The notes under the pieces: generated by a model
Told to the model about the DNA's origin: nothing
Seen by the model: the letters and a program-made list of their open reading frames with translations, nothing else
The model's database searches: none
Shown: piece after piece, positions 1 through 10,400 of the stretch
Numbering within the stretch: the first letter of the stretch is position 1
Layout: every line of letters starts with the position of its first letter
Translations under genes and position numbers: made by a program
Source of the DNA: Anaerococcus pacaensis 9403502
GTDB lineage: Bacteria; Bacillota; Clostridia; Tissierellales; Peptoniphilaceae
Assembly: GCA_000308255.3 (NCBI GenBank)
Contig: HG326663.1
Span: forward strand, 634,639 to 679,107
DNA length: 44,469 nt
Reading direction: 5' to 3'

Positions 1-1
1 C

Positions 2-1024
2 CAAAAAGCTAAAGAAAAAGAAGCTGAAGAAGCTGCTAAAAAAGCTTTAGAAGAAGCAAAAAATGATGCCATTTCAAAAATTGCTAATACAGAAAATCTA
101 ACTGGCGAGCAAATAGCTGCGGCTGTATCAGATATTATAAAATCAGAAAGCAATGATGAAATCTCAGAAATTCTAGATAGGGCTCGTAAGTTATCTGAAG
201 AAAATAAAAAGTCTAGCGAAGAGCATACAACCAACCCACCAAGCCCAGGCAAAGAAGATGACAGCCAGGGTACAGATGATGATAAGCCAACTACTCCTCC
301 AACAGAAACTCCTATTACTAAAGACTACAAGAGAGACCTGCAAGAGCAAATAAATAAATTACCAAACCTTACTCAAGCAGAGAAAAATAAGGCTATTATT
401 GATATTCAAGGAACAAAGACTTTAGAAAAAGCCCTTCCTTTATACAATGAAGCTCTTGCCTTAAATGAAGCTAGGAAAAATGATTTAGCTAAGATCATGG
501 AAGATTATCTTGATAGACTTGCTAGACTAAACAGGCTCCTTGATAAGGAAAAGGAAGATTTTGCTAAGAGAATTAGGGATAAGGCAGATGAGAAAGATAT
601 GAAGGATATCTATCTTGAAGCTGTGGTGAGGGATAATCTAAGAGTGGTAAATCCACTTCCTGACTATAGTCCAAGCACTCCTTCATCAAGCACAATAGCA
701 ACTGATGTAGTAGTGAAAAATAAGGACATTGTCTACGTTGCCAAAGGCTACAAGTACGTGGCACCTGGTTTCCATTCTGTGACAAAACTCCTAGAAACCC
801 GCCAAGGCCTCATCAAAGCCCTAGAACAAAACCGAATTATGGTAGCTGCGGCGAGATTTTTAATCGAAAATACTCCACAAACTGTTGCAAAAGTAATAGG
901 CAAACTAAATAACCAAATCAATGCTGCTATTAAATTACAAGAAGAATGTACTGCTGCTATAGCAGAGCTAGATCAAATTCTTTCTTACCATTACAATACA
1001 AGTAAATATCTAGCTGCTAGATAA
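2..1024 (+). CDS. C-terminal part of a large helical-repeat surface protein (5' end outside window)
   Basis: The reading frame is open from the left edge (frame starting at base 2) to a TAA at 1022-1024, so the visible 340 residues are the end of a longer protein. It opens with an Ala/Lys/Glu-rich coiled segment, then a short helical module (key words NLTGEQI, EISEILDRA). A Pro/Thr/Asp linker follows, then a second module containing LPNLTQAEKNKAI. These resemble the three-helix GA/FIVAR-type modules of Gram-positive surface proteins. The last ~110 residues form a distinct domain beginning near KDIVYVAKGYKYV and ending in a helical region. There is no LPXTG motif, membrane segment or basic tail, so anchoring, if any, is by another route. 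An internal ATG at 497 could be mistaken for the start, but it has no ribosome binding site and the frame is coding well upstream of it. The function is unknown; adhesion or matrix binding is only an inference. Confidence 0.8.
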   Translation, partial: QKAKEKEAEEAAKKALEEAKNDAISKIANTENLTGEQIAAAVSDIIKSESNDEISEILDRARKLSEENKKSSEEHTTNPPSPGKEDDSQGTDDDKPTTPPTETPITKDYKRDLQEQINKLPNLTQAEKNKAIIDIQGTKTLEKALPLYNEALALNEARKNDLAKIMEDYLDRLARLNRLLDKEKEDFAKRIRDKADEKDMKDIYLEAVVRDNLRVVNPLPDYSPSTPSSSTIATDVVVKNKDIVYVAKGYKYVAPGFHSVTKLLETRQGLIKALEQNRIMVAAARFLIENTPQTVAKVIGKLNNQINAAIKLQEECTAAIAELDQILSYHYNTSKYLAAR

Positions 1025-1028
1025 GATT

Positions 1029-1188
1029 AAAGGGGCTGTTGCAAAATAGATAAATTGTTCCAATATCATTCGAGCACCCTCCCAGATAGTTTGGCCTCCA
1101 TGAGCCGGCGGGCTAAATCTCAAACTATCTGTGAGTGCACTCTAATGATGGAACAATAATTATCTATTGACTTGCAACTGCCTTTTTT
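1029..1188. mobile_element. MITE-like long imperfect palindrome, also a likely terminator
   Basis: The ends are inverted repeats: GGCTGTTGCAA on the left (from 1034) and TTGCAACTGCC on the right (to 1182). Inside, ATAGATAA pairs with TTATCTAT, TTGTTCCA with TGGAACAA, and a perfect 11-bp pair CAGATAGTTTG (1083-1093) / CAAACTATCTG (1121-1131) surrounds a GC-rich loop with a small AGCC/GGCT hairpin. A T8 run follows at 1183-1190, so transcripts of the upstream gene may stop here. It encodes nothing. The terminal GGCTGTTGCAA resembles ends of IS1182/IS6-type elements, which suggests a non-autonomous derivative; this has not been checked against a database. Confidence 0.6.
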
Positions 1189-1202
1189 TTGCGAGCATAT
1201 TT

Positions 1203-1222
1203 CTACTATCAAAGTATAGTAG
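1203..1222. promoter_or_regulatory. Inverted repeat upstream of the beta-subunit gene, possible NrdR-like operator
   Basis: CTACTAT (1203-1209) and ATAGTAG (1216-1222) form a perfect inverted repeat with a 6-bp spacer, 19 bp before the start codon at 1241. The half-site CTACTAT also occurs in the boxes upstream of the alpha-subunit gene at 30470-30526. The spacing differs from a classical NrdR box, so the assignment is tentative. Confidence 0.4.
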
Positions 1223-1240
1223 TAGTTAAGAGGTGAAAAG

Positions 1241-2287
1241 ATGAGTGAATTACTAAGTAAACGTGGGATATTTGACAAGGATGCGGCAAAGGCTGCTGGT
1301 GCTAGGACCATTATCCAAGGTGACACTTCAAATATCAACGATTTTAACAATTTGAAATATAATTGGACTACAGAATATTATAGGAATGCGCTGAATAATT
1401 TCTGGATTCCTGAGGAGATAAATTTAAACCAGGATGTGAAAGACTATCGTAAGCTTGACCAGTATGAGAAGCATGCTTTTGATAGGTGTATTTCATTTCT
1501 AACCTATCTAGATAGCATCCAGTCGGCTTATCTGCCATATATACAAAACTTTATCACAGCCCCTGAAGTGAATATGTGCCTGTCTATCCAAAATTTCCAA
1601 GAACAGGTGCATTCGCAGTCTTATTCTTATATATTGGATTCGATTGCTAGTCCTGAAGAGCGTGATAGACTCCTTTATTTATACAAGGAAGATGAGTTTT
1701 TATTAAAGCGTAATCGCTTTGTAGGTGACCAATATAATGACCTGGTGGCTCATAATGATGAGAGGTCTTTTATGAAGGCTCTTGTGGCAAGCTACATCCT
1801 TGAAGGAATATATTTCTTCTACGGCTTTTCCTTTTTCTACAACCTATCTCGTATAGGCAAGATGCCTGGGACTGTGCAAGAAATTCGCTATATCAACCGC
1901 GATGAAGATACACATTTATTTGTCTTCCGCAATATGATCAATGACCTCCGCCACGAAAGACCAGATTTATTTACCGAAGAGCTTAAGGATTATTATCGCG
2001 ATATCCTCCGCCAAGGGGTGGAAAGTGAGATTGAATGGGGTCGCTATAGTGTTGGCAATAATATCCAAGGGCTCAATAACAACATGATAGAGTCATATAT
2101 TTATTATCTGGGCAACCTACGTAGCACTGAAATTGGTATGGGCTATCTCTTTGACCACGACCAAACCGAGCCACAGTCTATGAAATGGGTGGCAGAGTAT
2201 TCTGACCCAAATAATGTGAAAAGTGACTTCTTTGAAGCAAAGGTAACTGCTTATTCTAAGTCTTCTGTCTTTGAGGATGACTTATAA
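1241..2287 (+). CDS. nrdB: Class I ribonucleotide reductase beta subunit (R2), copy 1
   Basis: This 348-residue protein carries the diiron/dimetal site and tyrosyl radical used by the alpha subunit to reduce ribonucleotides. All expected ligands are present: D91 (in YLDSIQ), E121 and H124 (EQVHSQSY), E188 (ILEGI), E222 and H225 (RDEDTHL). The radical tyrosine is Y128, in the usual position four residues after the histidine. The C-terminus SSVFEDDL is the peptide expected to dock on the alpha subunit and closely resembles that of copy 2 (SSFIEDDL). The start ATG at 1241 follows GAGGTG. No nrdI-like gene is next to it. An oxidoreductase gene follows after 50 bp and is probably co-transcribed. 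Whether it is used as a class Ia or another metal subclass cannot be told from sequence alone, and the symbol is by family. Confidence 0.9.
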   Translation: MSELLSKRGIFDKDAAKAAGARTIIQGDTSNINDFNNLKYNWTTEYYRNALNNFWIPEEINLNQDVKDYRKLDQYEKHAFDRCISFLTYLDSIQSAYLPYIQNFITAPEVNMCLSIQNFQEQVHSQSYSYILDSIASPEERDRLLYLYKEDEFLLKRNRFVGDQYNDLVAHNDERSFMKALVASYILEGIYFFYGFSFFYNLSRIGKMPGTVQEIRYINRDEDTHLFVFRNMINDLRHERPDLFTEELKDYYRDILRQGVESEIEWGRYSVGNNIQGLNNNMIESYIYYLGNLRSTEIGMGYLFDHDQTEPQSMKWVAEYSDPNNVKSDFFEAKVTAYSKSSVFEDDL

Positions 2288-2337
2288 GGCGACAAAAGGT
2301 GGGGCGATATGCCCTTCTTTTTTGGTTAGGAGTAGAT

Positions 2338-4203
2338 ATGGAAAAATTATTTGATTGTGGGAGAATTGGCGCCCACAAATTGAAAAACAGAACTATAATG
2401 ACAAGTCTTACGACAAATCTTTCCCATGACACAGGAGAGATTAGCCAAAGAGACCTAGCCTTCTACAAGACCCGCATCGATGGCGGGGTGGGGGCTATTA
2501 TCACAGGGATGATGCGTGTTGACGATTATTATGGCAACAAATTTCCTTACCAGCCATCAGCCACCCATTCCAAGTACATAAGAGGCCTAAAGATGCTGGC
2601 AGAGCTCGCCCACGAAGCTGATGTGAAGATTTTTGCCCAGCTCAACCACCCTGGAGCTCAGACCTTCCGTGAATTAAACCACCACTTGCAACAAGTATCA
2701 GCTGTGCCTCGTAAACCTGAGTTTATAAATCAAAGGTCACGTGAGATGACAAATTATGAAATAGGCCAAATGATTAAACAATTTGTAAGATCTGCCATTA
2801 TCTTGGAGCAAGCTGGTTTTGATGGTATCGAAATCCACGCCGGCCACGGCTATTTGCTTCATTCATTTTTGCTGACATCTCGTGGGCCAGATATACTTAC
2901 CAAGCTTATTAGAGATATCAAGGCTGAGGTATCCGAAGACTTTGCTATAATTTTACGTTTTAACTTTGATGACTTCGATGGGTCAAGTGCTAATATCGAC
3001 CACTACATCGACTGCATCAAAAAAATAGACCACCTCCCAATCGATGCCCTAGACATCACATGCGGGGTCTATGAATCTATGTATACGATTTGTGATGCGA
3101 AATATTATCCAAATCGCTGGAAGGATGAGTACATAAAAAGGGTCCGTGAAGTAAGCTCGCTACCGCTAATTGCCAGCAACAACATCAAAACACCAGCTGA
3201 AGCAGAGGACATGCTCGCTAATGATATGGTCGACTTTATTGGCCTCGGCCGTCCACTCTTAGCTGATCCAGCCTGGGTTGCCAAAGCTCAGTCAGGAGAG
3301 CCAATCGCCCCATGCATCTCATGCTCACACTGCTTTAAATCAATCAACGAATTTAAACCAATCCAGTGCCCAGTAAATCCACATCTATCCCGCGAATCCC
3401 TCCGCGATAGGGCTTACAATGAAGCGAACGCTGATAAAACCATGGTAATAATCGGCGCAGGCCCTGCAGGCCTACAAATGGCTATAAGTCTTGCCGAGAA
3501 AGGCTACCATGTGGTTTTATTTGAAAAAGAGGCGAGAGTTGGCGGCAAGCTAAATGTAGCTGCAAAGACCAGCGATAAATACAGGATTGCCCACTATGTG
3601 GATTATCTAGAAAATAAGATAGCTGAACTAAATATCGATACTAAGTTAAACAGAGTAGCTGATATAGAAGAAATAAAAGCCCTAGACCCTTACCAAGTCT
3701 TTATAGCAACAGGAGCTACAAATGAAAATCTAACGAGCTCCTACGCCTACTCTGCTACAGATATCCTAAATGATAGAACTGACTTATCAGGTAAAAAAGT
3801 CCTCATCATAGGCGCAGGCGAAAATGGCTTAGAGCTAGCCGAAACTATAGAAAACGCCGCATCTATCACCATAGCCGAAGCTACCAACATGGTCGGCCGC
3901 GAAATGGAATACGGCGAGCGCATGATGCTTGTTAAAAAACTAGCTGACAAAAACATAGAAATCTTAACCGACACCAAGGTGGCAGATGTAGTCGATAAAA
4001 CAGTCACATTTGACCACGAGGGCGACACTTACACAAAAGATTTCGACGCCATAATAAAAACCATCCGCCCAGTCACAGATCTCATAGAAAATAGCGATTA
4101 TCTAACCAAACTCACTAACCCAATCATCATAGGCGATGCCGATAAAATAGGTAAAATCCATGATGCAACTAGTAAGGCTGTAGAAATTGGCTCACGCTAC
4201 TAG
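2338..4203 (+). CDS. Old yellow enzyme / FAD-NAD oxidoreductase (2,4-dienoyl-CoA reductase type)
   Basis: A 621-residue fusion typical of the 2,4-dienoyl-CoA reductase, trimethylamine dehydrogenase and enoate reductase group. Residues ~1-330 are the FMN TIM barrel, with the HGYLLHSFL segment. Next is a 4Fe-4S motif CISCSHC plus a cysteine 11 residues later (QCPVNP). Then come an FAD-binding GAGPAG and an NAD(P)-binding GAGENG. The spacing CX2CX2CX11C is closer to trimethylamine dehydrogenase than to E. coli FadH. The conserved NxRxDxYGG stretch that normally follows the HGYLL segment is missing; the sequence runs TSRGPDILTKLIRDI instead. I chose ATG 2338 because TTAGGAG lies just before it; the upstream in-frame ATG at 2299 has no such site. 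The substrate is unknown; NAD(P)H-dependent reduction of an unsaturated acid or CoA ester is the family expectation. Confidence 0.85.
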   Translation: MEKLFDCGRIGAHKLKNRTIMTSLTTNLSHDTGEISQRDLAFYKTRIDGGVGAIITGMMRVDDYYGNKFPYQPSATHSKYIRGLKMLAELAHEADVKIFAQLNHPGAQTFRELNHHLQQVSAVPRKPEFINQRSREMTNYEIGQMIKQFVRSAIILEQAGFDGIEIHAGHGYLLHSFLLTSRGPDILTKLIRDIKAEVSEDFAIILRFNFDDFDGSSANIDHYIDCIKKIDHLPIDALDITCGVYESMYTICDAKYYPNRWKDEYIKRVREVSSLPLIASNNIKTPAEAEDMLANDMVDFIGLGRPLLADPAWVAKAQSGEPIAPCISCSHCFKSINEFKPIQCPVNPHLSRESLRDRAYNEANADKTMVIIGAGPAGLQMAISLAEKGYHVVLFEKEARVGGKLNVAAKTSDKYRIAHYVDYLENKIAELNIDTKLNRVADIEEIKALDPYQVFIATGATNENLTSSYAYSATDILNDRTDLSGKKVLIIGAGENGLELAETIENAASITIAEATNMVGREMEYGERMMLVKKLADKNIEILTDTKVADVVDKTVTFDHEGDTYTKDFDAIIKTIRPVTDLIENSDYLTKLTNPIIIGDADKIGKIHDATSKAVEIGSRY

Positions 4204-4291
4204 TTAACAGCTTAAAATTGTAATGTATTATCGTATTTAGGATATACAGTAAGATAGGTAAATATCGGATTTGATGTTTATCTTTACTTAG

Positions 4292-4316
4292 CCGCCTGAT
4301 TGACAGGTGGTTTTTT
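4292..4316 (+). terminator. Rho-independent terminator after the oxidoreductase gene
   Basis: CCGCCTG (4292-4298) pairs with CAGGTGG (4304-4310) across a 5-nt loop, with one G-U pair, followed by six T at 4311-4316. It ends the rightward nrdB/oxidoreductase transcript. Confidence 0.85.
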
Positions 4317-4355
4317 AATCCAATAACATTTGCTCATTCAACATACTTAGTTGTA

Positions 4356-4390
4356 TAAAAAAGTAGGTGAGAATATAATTTCTCACCTAC
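4356..4390 (-). terminator. Terminator of the G5-repeat protein gene
   Basis: GTAGGTGAGAA (4363-4373) and TTCTCACCTAC (4380-4390) form a perfect 11-bp stem. On the minus strand it is followed by six T (complement of 4357-4362), 47 bp after the stop codon of the gene ending at 4437. Confidence 0.85.
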
Positions 4391-4436
4391 CTTCTTAAAA
4401 ATCTTAGGACTTCTACATGAAATTCTTTTAAGATAA

Positions 4437-7400
4437 TTATTCTTCAGATTCTTCTTTCTTTTTCTTAGTAGAAAATAAACTTGCACCAGCTAAGCCAAGT
4501 ATCTTAAGAATATTTGCACTACCACTAATACCTGTCTTTGAGTTATTAGATTTTCGACTCGTCTTAGTTTTGTTATCTACCATTTGGTCAAAAGAAGCCG
4601 ATATCGCATTATCAACTTCATCCATGTCATAATCTTTTGAATTATGATTTTCTTCTGTGTTAATAACTTCAGAATCAGCATTATCATCTTGCTCGTTATC
4701 AGATACAGATTGTTCTTCATCGTCTATATCATTATCAGGATTTTCATGATCAATATCAAGATCATTTGTGTGATAATCATCGTCCGTATTTTCATCATTC
4801 TGATTGGTAATATCTTCGCTTATATCTTTATCAACATAGATATCATTATCACCATCGTCTTCATCGCCTTTATCTTCTGGAACTAACTTATTATCAGGCT
4901 CATCGTCGATAGTTTTTGATGGTATGATAGGGGTCAATGGATAAGTAGTATCATCTTCAATTGGCGGATAATTAGGGTGATTATTATAATCATCATCAGT
5001 TGTCCCTGTTCCTCTTAGGATAATCCTATCCTTAGCTTCAATTACATAAACTTTTTTCCCACTTTCATCAAGATAATATCTACCAGCTTGTCCAGGATAA
5101 ACCTCAACATTTCTACCTACAGCTAATAAATCTGTGTCAATATATCTGGTATGAATTTCTTCGTCTATATATTTAATATTTGGTCTAGGTTTTTTGCCAC
5201 CTCTTTTTATAATTCTAACTTTACCTTCACGAAGAGCTGGATATATAAATTCTCCATTTTCATCAAGAGCATATACTGCTGTTTGTCCTTCTTGTATTAC
5301 AACTTCTACGCCCTCTTCAAGAGAATCATCTGTAACGTACTCTACTTCTAGTGGTAGTTCCCTATATTTTAATTCTGGAAGCTCTGGCTGAATCTCTGGA
5401 TCAATTTTCTTAGTACCAATAATCCAAACTTCATGAGTAGCTTCTTCAATAACTTCTTCAGTAGTAGAAGAATCATCACCAATAGTAGTTGTAGTTATCT
5501 TCTTCTTACCTTTCTTACCAGGTGTAAGTAACTTATCATCACCTTCATTTCTATTAGGGTCATATATATAGTCTGTATTAAAGTCTATATCTTCATAACT
5601 TATCTCTTTGATGGTTTCTTTTGGATCTTGCTTAGGTTGGCTATCTAATGTACCTATTCTTATGACTTCTGTAGTTGGATTTTTAGTAACTTTTTCATCT
5701 TTAGATGTAGAAATAACTTTTCCATTTTCGATTTTTAAAGTATAGCTAGTAGTTATTTCTCCTTCTTCTCCCTTAGTTTCTGTTATAGTTTTTCCTAAGT
5801 CAAGGGTGTTATCGAAAATCACTTCTGTTTCAAAAGGAATTTTCCTAGTATCAGTTGTTACAAATTCTCCATTATAAGTTGGCTTGATATCTTCATATTT
5901 TGTGCCTACTCTTACTACACGAGTCACAGCTTCTTTAGTGATTTTTTCTGTAGTCTCAGTTTTGCCAACAGCACCATTTACAACAGGTGTAGTCTTTGTA
6001 ATTGTTAGCTCTCCATCACTACCTTCTTCATCTACTATTACTTTTCCAAGCTCTAGGTCCTTATCAAATATTACATCAGTATTATGCGCTATAGGTCGTT
6101 TGTCAGTAGTTACTACAGTGGATTTTCGATCTTCGGTTTTTGTTCCGACCTTTACTACTCTTGTAGTTGGTTGCTTGCTAATCTTTTCTGTGATGATAGG
6201 TTTTCCTGCTATACCATTTTCAATAGGTACTGTGTGAGTTACTGTTATAATACCATCAGCACCTTCTTCAACTACTTTTGTTTGACCAAGCTGTAAAGTA
6301 TCATCAAAAATTATTTCAGTTTCATGTGGTATAGGTCTAGTAGACTTACTTACTACTATTTCTGAAGTTTTGGTACCTACTCTCACTACTCTTGTTTCAG
6401 GTTCTTTTGTAATATCTTCAGTTGAGGTAGTTTTACCTTCTACCCCTCCTACAATTGGTGTTCTATTGGTTATAGTAATCTCACCATCATGACCTTCTGC
6501 CTCTACAACAGTTTCTCCCAAAGCAAGATTATCATCAGGAATGATTTCTGTTTCATGAGGTATTGGCTTAGTATTTTTTGTTACAACTACGTGATTATAA
6601 CCCTCAGTCTTTGTGCCTATTCTTACTACTCTATTTACTGGCTGTTTGCTTATTTTACTATCAACTTTAGTTTCTCCAGCTACTCCATTAATTACTTCTG
6701 TAGTATAGGTTTCTGTAAGGATTCCTTCTTCGCCTTCTTCTTCAACTATAGATTTACCTAGTTCTAGACTATCATCTGGAATAATTTCAGTTTCGTAAGG
6801 TATTTTCTTCTCTACTTTATTTACGACTGTTGAGTGAGTATCTTCTGTCTTAGTTCCTACTCTTACTACACGAGTTACTGGTTCTTTGGTAACTTTTTCT
6901 TCTCTATTAGTCTTGCCTACTACTCCATTTACCACTTCATTGGTAAATGTAATAGTTAGCTCACCTTTTTCTCCTTCTTTTTCAACTAGAGTTTTTCCAA
7001 GTTCTATAGTATCATCAAAGATTACTTCAGTTTCATAATCTATCGGACGAACTTCGGTATTGGTGACAGTATTCTTGATATCCTCTGTCTTAGTACCTAC
7101 TTTTACAACTTCTGTGATTGGATAAATAGTTATCTTTTCACTAGTTACAGTCTCTCCAACAGCTCCGTTAATTACTGGAGTTTTGTTGGTTATAGTTATT
7201 TCACCATCCCTACCTTTAGTCACTATTTCAGTTTTTCCAAGCTCTAAATTATAATCAAAAATGATTTCTGTTTCATGGTGGATTGTTTTCTTATTAGTTG
7301 TTATTACTTCACTCTTTTGATCTTCTGTTTTTGTACCAACTCTAACTGTACGAGTTACAGGTTGCTTTGTGATGGTTTCTTTTCTATCATTTCTAATCAC

Positions 7401-10400
7401 AGCACCATTTACTACTTCTGTTGTAAATGTAACTGTAATTTCCCCGTATTCACCTTCATTTTCTACAACTTCTTTACCAAGTTCTATAGTGTCATCAAAG
7501 ATAACTTCTGTTTCGTAGTCAATACGCTTCTTTTCTGTATTTACAATAGTATTTTCTATGTCAGGAGTGTAAGTACCAACCCTAACTATTCTTGTTTTTG
7601 GATCTTTTGTTACCTTTTCTGATTTAGTGGTCTCCGATATCTCACCATTTACTATTCTATCTTTATAGGTGATTGTAATCTCACCATTTTCACCCTCTTC
7701 TTCTACCCTTGTCTCTCCTAAGGCGAGAGTATTATCAGGGATGATTTCTGTTTCAAAAGCTATAGGTCTAGTATCAGTATGGCTAACTATATTAGTAATT
7801 TCTGCCTTTGTACCTACTCTTACTACACGAGCTACCGGTTCTTTGGTAACTTTTTCTTCTCTATTAGTCTTGCCTACTACTCCATTTACCACTTCATTGG
7901 TAAATGTAATAGTTAGCTCACCTTTTTCTCCTTCTTTTTCAACTAGAGTTTTTCCAAGTTCTATAGTATCATCAAAGATTACTTCAGTTTCATAATCTAT
8001 CGGACGAACTTCGGTATTGGTAACAGTATTCTTGATATCCTCTGTCTTAGTACCTATTTTTACAACTTCAGTCACAGGGTCTTTGGTAATTTTTTCATCC
8101 TTTGTGGTTTCTACTATCTCACCATTTACTACGCGAGATTTGTAGCTAATAGTAATCTCACCATTTTCACCCTTTGTTACTATTTCTTTTTTGCCTAGTT
8201 CTAGGTCATCATCAAAAATAACTTCTGTTTCATATGCAAGGGCTCTAGTATCTTGATGTTCTACTAGATTTGTGATTTCACCTTTTGTCCCTACTTTTAC
8301 AACTCTTTTTACTGGTTGTTTAGTGATTTCACTTGTAACTTTAGTTTGACCAGGACTACCATTTACTACTTCTGTTATGTGGGTTTCTGTCAATACTCCA
8401 TCTTCACCCTCACTTATAACTTCTGTTTTACCTAATTCTAGGTTCTCATCAAAAATTATTTCAGTTTCGTGTGGGATAGTTTTTTCTGTTTGACTTACTA
8501 CTGTTGAATGGGTATCTTCAGTTTTTGTACCAACTTTCACTACACGAGTTTGTGGTTTTAATGTTATCTCTTCTCTTCTCTCAGTTTTGCCTACTACTCC
8601 ATTTACTACCTTTGTAGTATTGGTTACTGTAATTTCTCCATCATGACCTTCGGCCTCTACTACTGTTTCACCTAGGGCTAGGTTAGGATCTGGAATTACT
8701 TCTGTTTCGTGAGGGATAACTTTCTTTTCAGTTGTAACTACTTCGTTTTCTATATCAGGAGTGTAAGTACCAACCCTAACTATTCTTGTTTTTGGAACTT
8801 TTGTTACTTCTTCTGACTTAGTAGTTTCATCTAGTTCACCGTTTACTATTCTATCTTTATAGGTGATTGTTATCTCTCCATTTTCACCTTCTTCTTCAAC
8901 TACTGTCTCTCCTAAACCTAAGGTATTATCCGGAATTACTTCTGTTTCGAAAGGTAGGACTTTTGTATCTGTGTGAGTAACCACATTTGTAATCTCTGCT
9001 TTTGTACCCACTCTTACAACGCGTGTCTCTGCTTCTTTTGTTATTTCTTCTGTTCTTTGAGTTTTGCCTACTACTCCATTTACTACCTTTGTAGTATTGG
9101 TTACTGTAATTTCTCCATCGTGACCTTCGGCCTCTACTACTGTTTCACCTAGGGCTAGGTTAGGATCTGGAATTACTTCTGTTTCATGAGGGATAACTTT
9201 CTTTTCAGTTGTAACTACTTCGTTTTCTATATCTGCTGTTTTTGTACCCAATCTTACGACTCTAGTTTCTGGGTTTACGGTGATTTCTTCATTTCTTATA
9301 ACATCTACAACTTCATCATTTTTTATTACTGTTGTATAAGTTATAGTCTTAATCCCTTCCTTACCTTCTTCATCGACTACTGTTTTTCCAAGCTCTATGG
9401 TATTATCTGCTATAATTTCTGTTTCATAAGCAATCTTTACTTCTTCTTTGGTAATAGATTCTTGATTTTTAACTAAAGTTCCCACTCTCTCTACTTGAGT
9501 TATTGGTCGTTTGATTATACTTTCAGTTTCATCTATTACTTTACTAGTGTTAGGATCTATAACTTTTGAAATTACTTTTTCTCCATTTTCACCCTTAACT
9601 TCTATTTTGTGGTAGCCTTCTGGGAGCTCTTCGTCATAGATTGTTTCGTACTCAAATGGTATTTCTTCTTGGTTTTCTTCTACTTGTGCATTTTCAGGAA
9701 TATCGAAGATATCTTTAGTATTTGCTTCACCATCGTTAATAACAGGGGCTGTCCATTCTTCTCCTTGATCCTTTGATACGAATTCTTTTAAGCTAATTGA
9801 GGCACCATTGATATCATCTATAGAATTTTCTGTAACTATATATTTCTTTCCATTGTAGTTAACTATAGTGCCTTCAACAAATGGAGCAGTAACTATTTCA
9901 TTTCCATCTTCATCTTTTAATTCATTTTCAATTGGTGTAGATATTACTAATTCTTTGCCTTCATAGAGAAACTTTGGTGTTTTTCTTCTGTTGCTTATAT
10001 CTTCATATGCTAGTCCCAAGCCAGTTGGCTTATCATCTCTTGTGATACCTGGATCTGTTATTAGTTTTGAATCATCTGTTGATTCTCCCCAGTCTATAGT
10101 GATTTTTCCTTCGTCATTTTCTGGTCCATAGAGTCTTTCTCCGTCTTTGTTGTACCATTTGACGGTGAGGTTTGGGTTTTGAACTTGGTTGATATTTATA
10201 TTTATATTGTAGTTGCCATCTTCATCAGCTATTGGGTCTGCGATAGATTCTACATAATAGGTGAGTTTATTTTTGCTGTTATCAGCAGCTTTTATCAATT
10301 TTAAGCTTGCTAAAGCTTCATTTCTATCGGCTTCAGATATGTATTCGATATTACCTAATAATACGCCCTTTATAAAGTCTTCTCTACTTACATTTAATTC

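Noticed and set aside
1241..2287. One beta subunit being a metal-free (class Ie) or radical-less variant
   Set aside because: All carboxylate and histidine ligands and the tyrosine are present in both copies (D91/E121/H124/Y128/E188/E222/H225 and the equivalents in copy 2).
2299..2340. ATG 2299 as the oxidoreductase start
   Set aside because: It has no ribosome binding site. TTAGGAG precedes ATG 2338, where family similarity begins.
5000..9700. Regular spacing of similar DNA suggesting a CRISPR or satellite array
   Set aside because: The period is about 230-240 bp, in frame, with protein-level conservation and synonymous drift, so these are coding modules.
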